A stretch of DNA of 22,726 nt from the IMG/VR virus record IMGVR_UViG_3300020407_000013, positions 1 to 22,726 of that record, one strand, 5' to 3'. The number at the start of each line of letters is the position of its first letter. Within the stretch, counting starts at the first letter, position 1. The position numbers and the translations under genes are program-made. The notes beneath the pieces were generated by a model, which was not told the DNA's origin, ran no database searches, and saw nothing but the letters and a program-made list of their open reading frames with translations. This document shows, piece by piece, positions 22,507 to 22,726 of this stretch. Source of the DNA: a virus.

Positions 22507-22726
22507 ATGAGTACTCGCGAACGTTATATTAAAGTAATTGAAAGCCTAGTTAATGGTGAAGAAGCTCAAGCATCTGATCTATTACACGAAGCATTCGTGG
22601 AAAAAGCACGTGAAATTTGGAACGACCTAGTTGAAGCAGACGAAGTTGTAGAAGATGAAGTAGCGGAAGAAGATATAGATGAAGCAATAGGCGACGAAAA
22701 AGCTGACGACTTCATTGACGACATCG
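22507..22726 (+). CDS. gp67: Prohead core (scaffold) protein, gp67-like, N-terminal part
   Basis: The frame opens at ATG 22507, 8 bases after AGGAG, and runs off the right edge after 73 codons. The protein begins with a helical part (TRERYIKVIESLVNGEEAQ, ASDLLHEAFVEKAREIW) and then becomes very acidic (EADEVVEDEVAEEDIDEA). T4 gp67, an 80-residue head-core protein encoded just after gp20, has the same plan: a short helix (xIxxIxxxxLxxAxxLFxEAMAxR) followed by an acidic tail. An upstream ATG at 22500 is in another frame and does not fit. The gp67 call rests on this resemblance and on position; a longer scaffold with a gp67-like start is possible. Confidence 0.72.
   Translation, partial: MSTRERYIKVIESLVNGEEAQASDLLHEAFVEKAREIWNDLVEADEVVEDEVAEEDIDEAIGDEKADDFIDDI

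Noticed and set aside
1-22726. CRISPR array, insertion sequence, integrase or attachment site
   Set aside because: No regularly spaced repeats, transposase motifs or terminal inverted repeats were seen; the window is continuous phage structural and replication sequence.

Overview
The window is a piece of a T4-type (contractile-tail) bacteriophage genome, AT-rich (roughly one-third G+C by eye), almost certainly from a marine myovirus. Gene content and style (compact overlapping genes, T4 baseplate, portal, recombination and late-sigma genes, and a structural module typical of marine phage proteins) resemble cyanophages and pelagiphages. There are no photosynthesis genes here to point to a cyanobacterial host, and the host cannot be fixed from this window.

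Layout. 1-9809 is a leftward late operon of baseplate genes. In transcription order it runs: HxGH nucleotidyltransferase, gp48-like, gp53, a large hub protein, gp5, a degenerate lysozyme-like protein, gp25, gp6, and the start of another structural gene cut by the window edge. 9857-14208 is a rightward early-type operon with a near-perfect sigma70 promoter: the late sigma factor gp55, the recombination nuclease pair gp47 and gp46, a 51-residue ORF and a GIY-YIG endonuclease. 14209-14866 has no gene but carries its own sigma70 promoter, many hairpins and a perfect TATAAATA late promoter, so it is a candidate structured RNA. It is followed by a hypothetical gene. 15317-16377 (leftward) is a two-frame gp26-like tail-assembly gene. 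16500-20463 (rightward) holds two tandem, related tape-measure-like genes. 20517 to the end is the start of the head operon: portal gp20, a small protein, a strong terminator and the beginning of a gp67-like prohead core gene.

How it works together. Host sigma70 promoters drive gp55 and the recombination genes. gp55 should then direct RNA polymerase to T4-type late promoters, and seven plausible copies (core ATAAATA) sit in front of the structural operons on both strands.

The most interesting observation is a textbook -1 ribosomal frameshift site (A AAT TTT TTC, then a 7-bp hairpin) at the end of the gp26-like gene, leading into a -1 frame that has no start codon of its own. This is the G/GT arrangement of lambda-type tail chaperones, here in a T4-type phage and beside the tape-measure genes. 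Next in interest are the 14.2-14.8 kb RNA candidate and the paired tape-measure paralogues.
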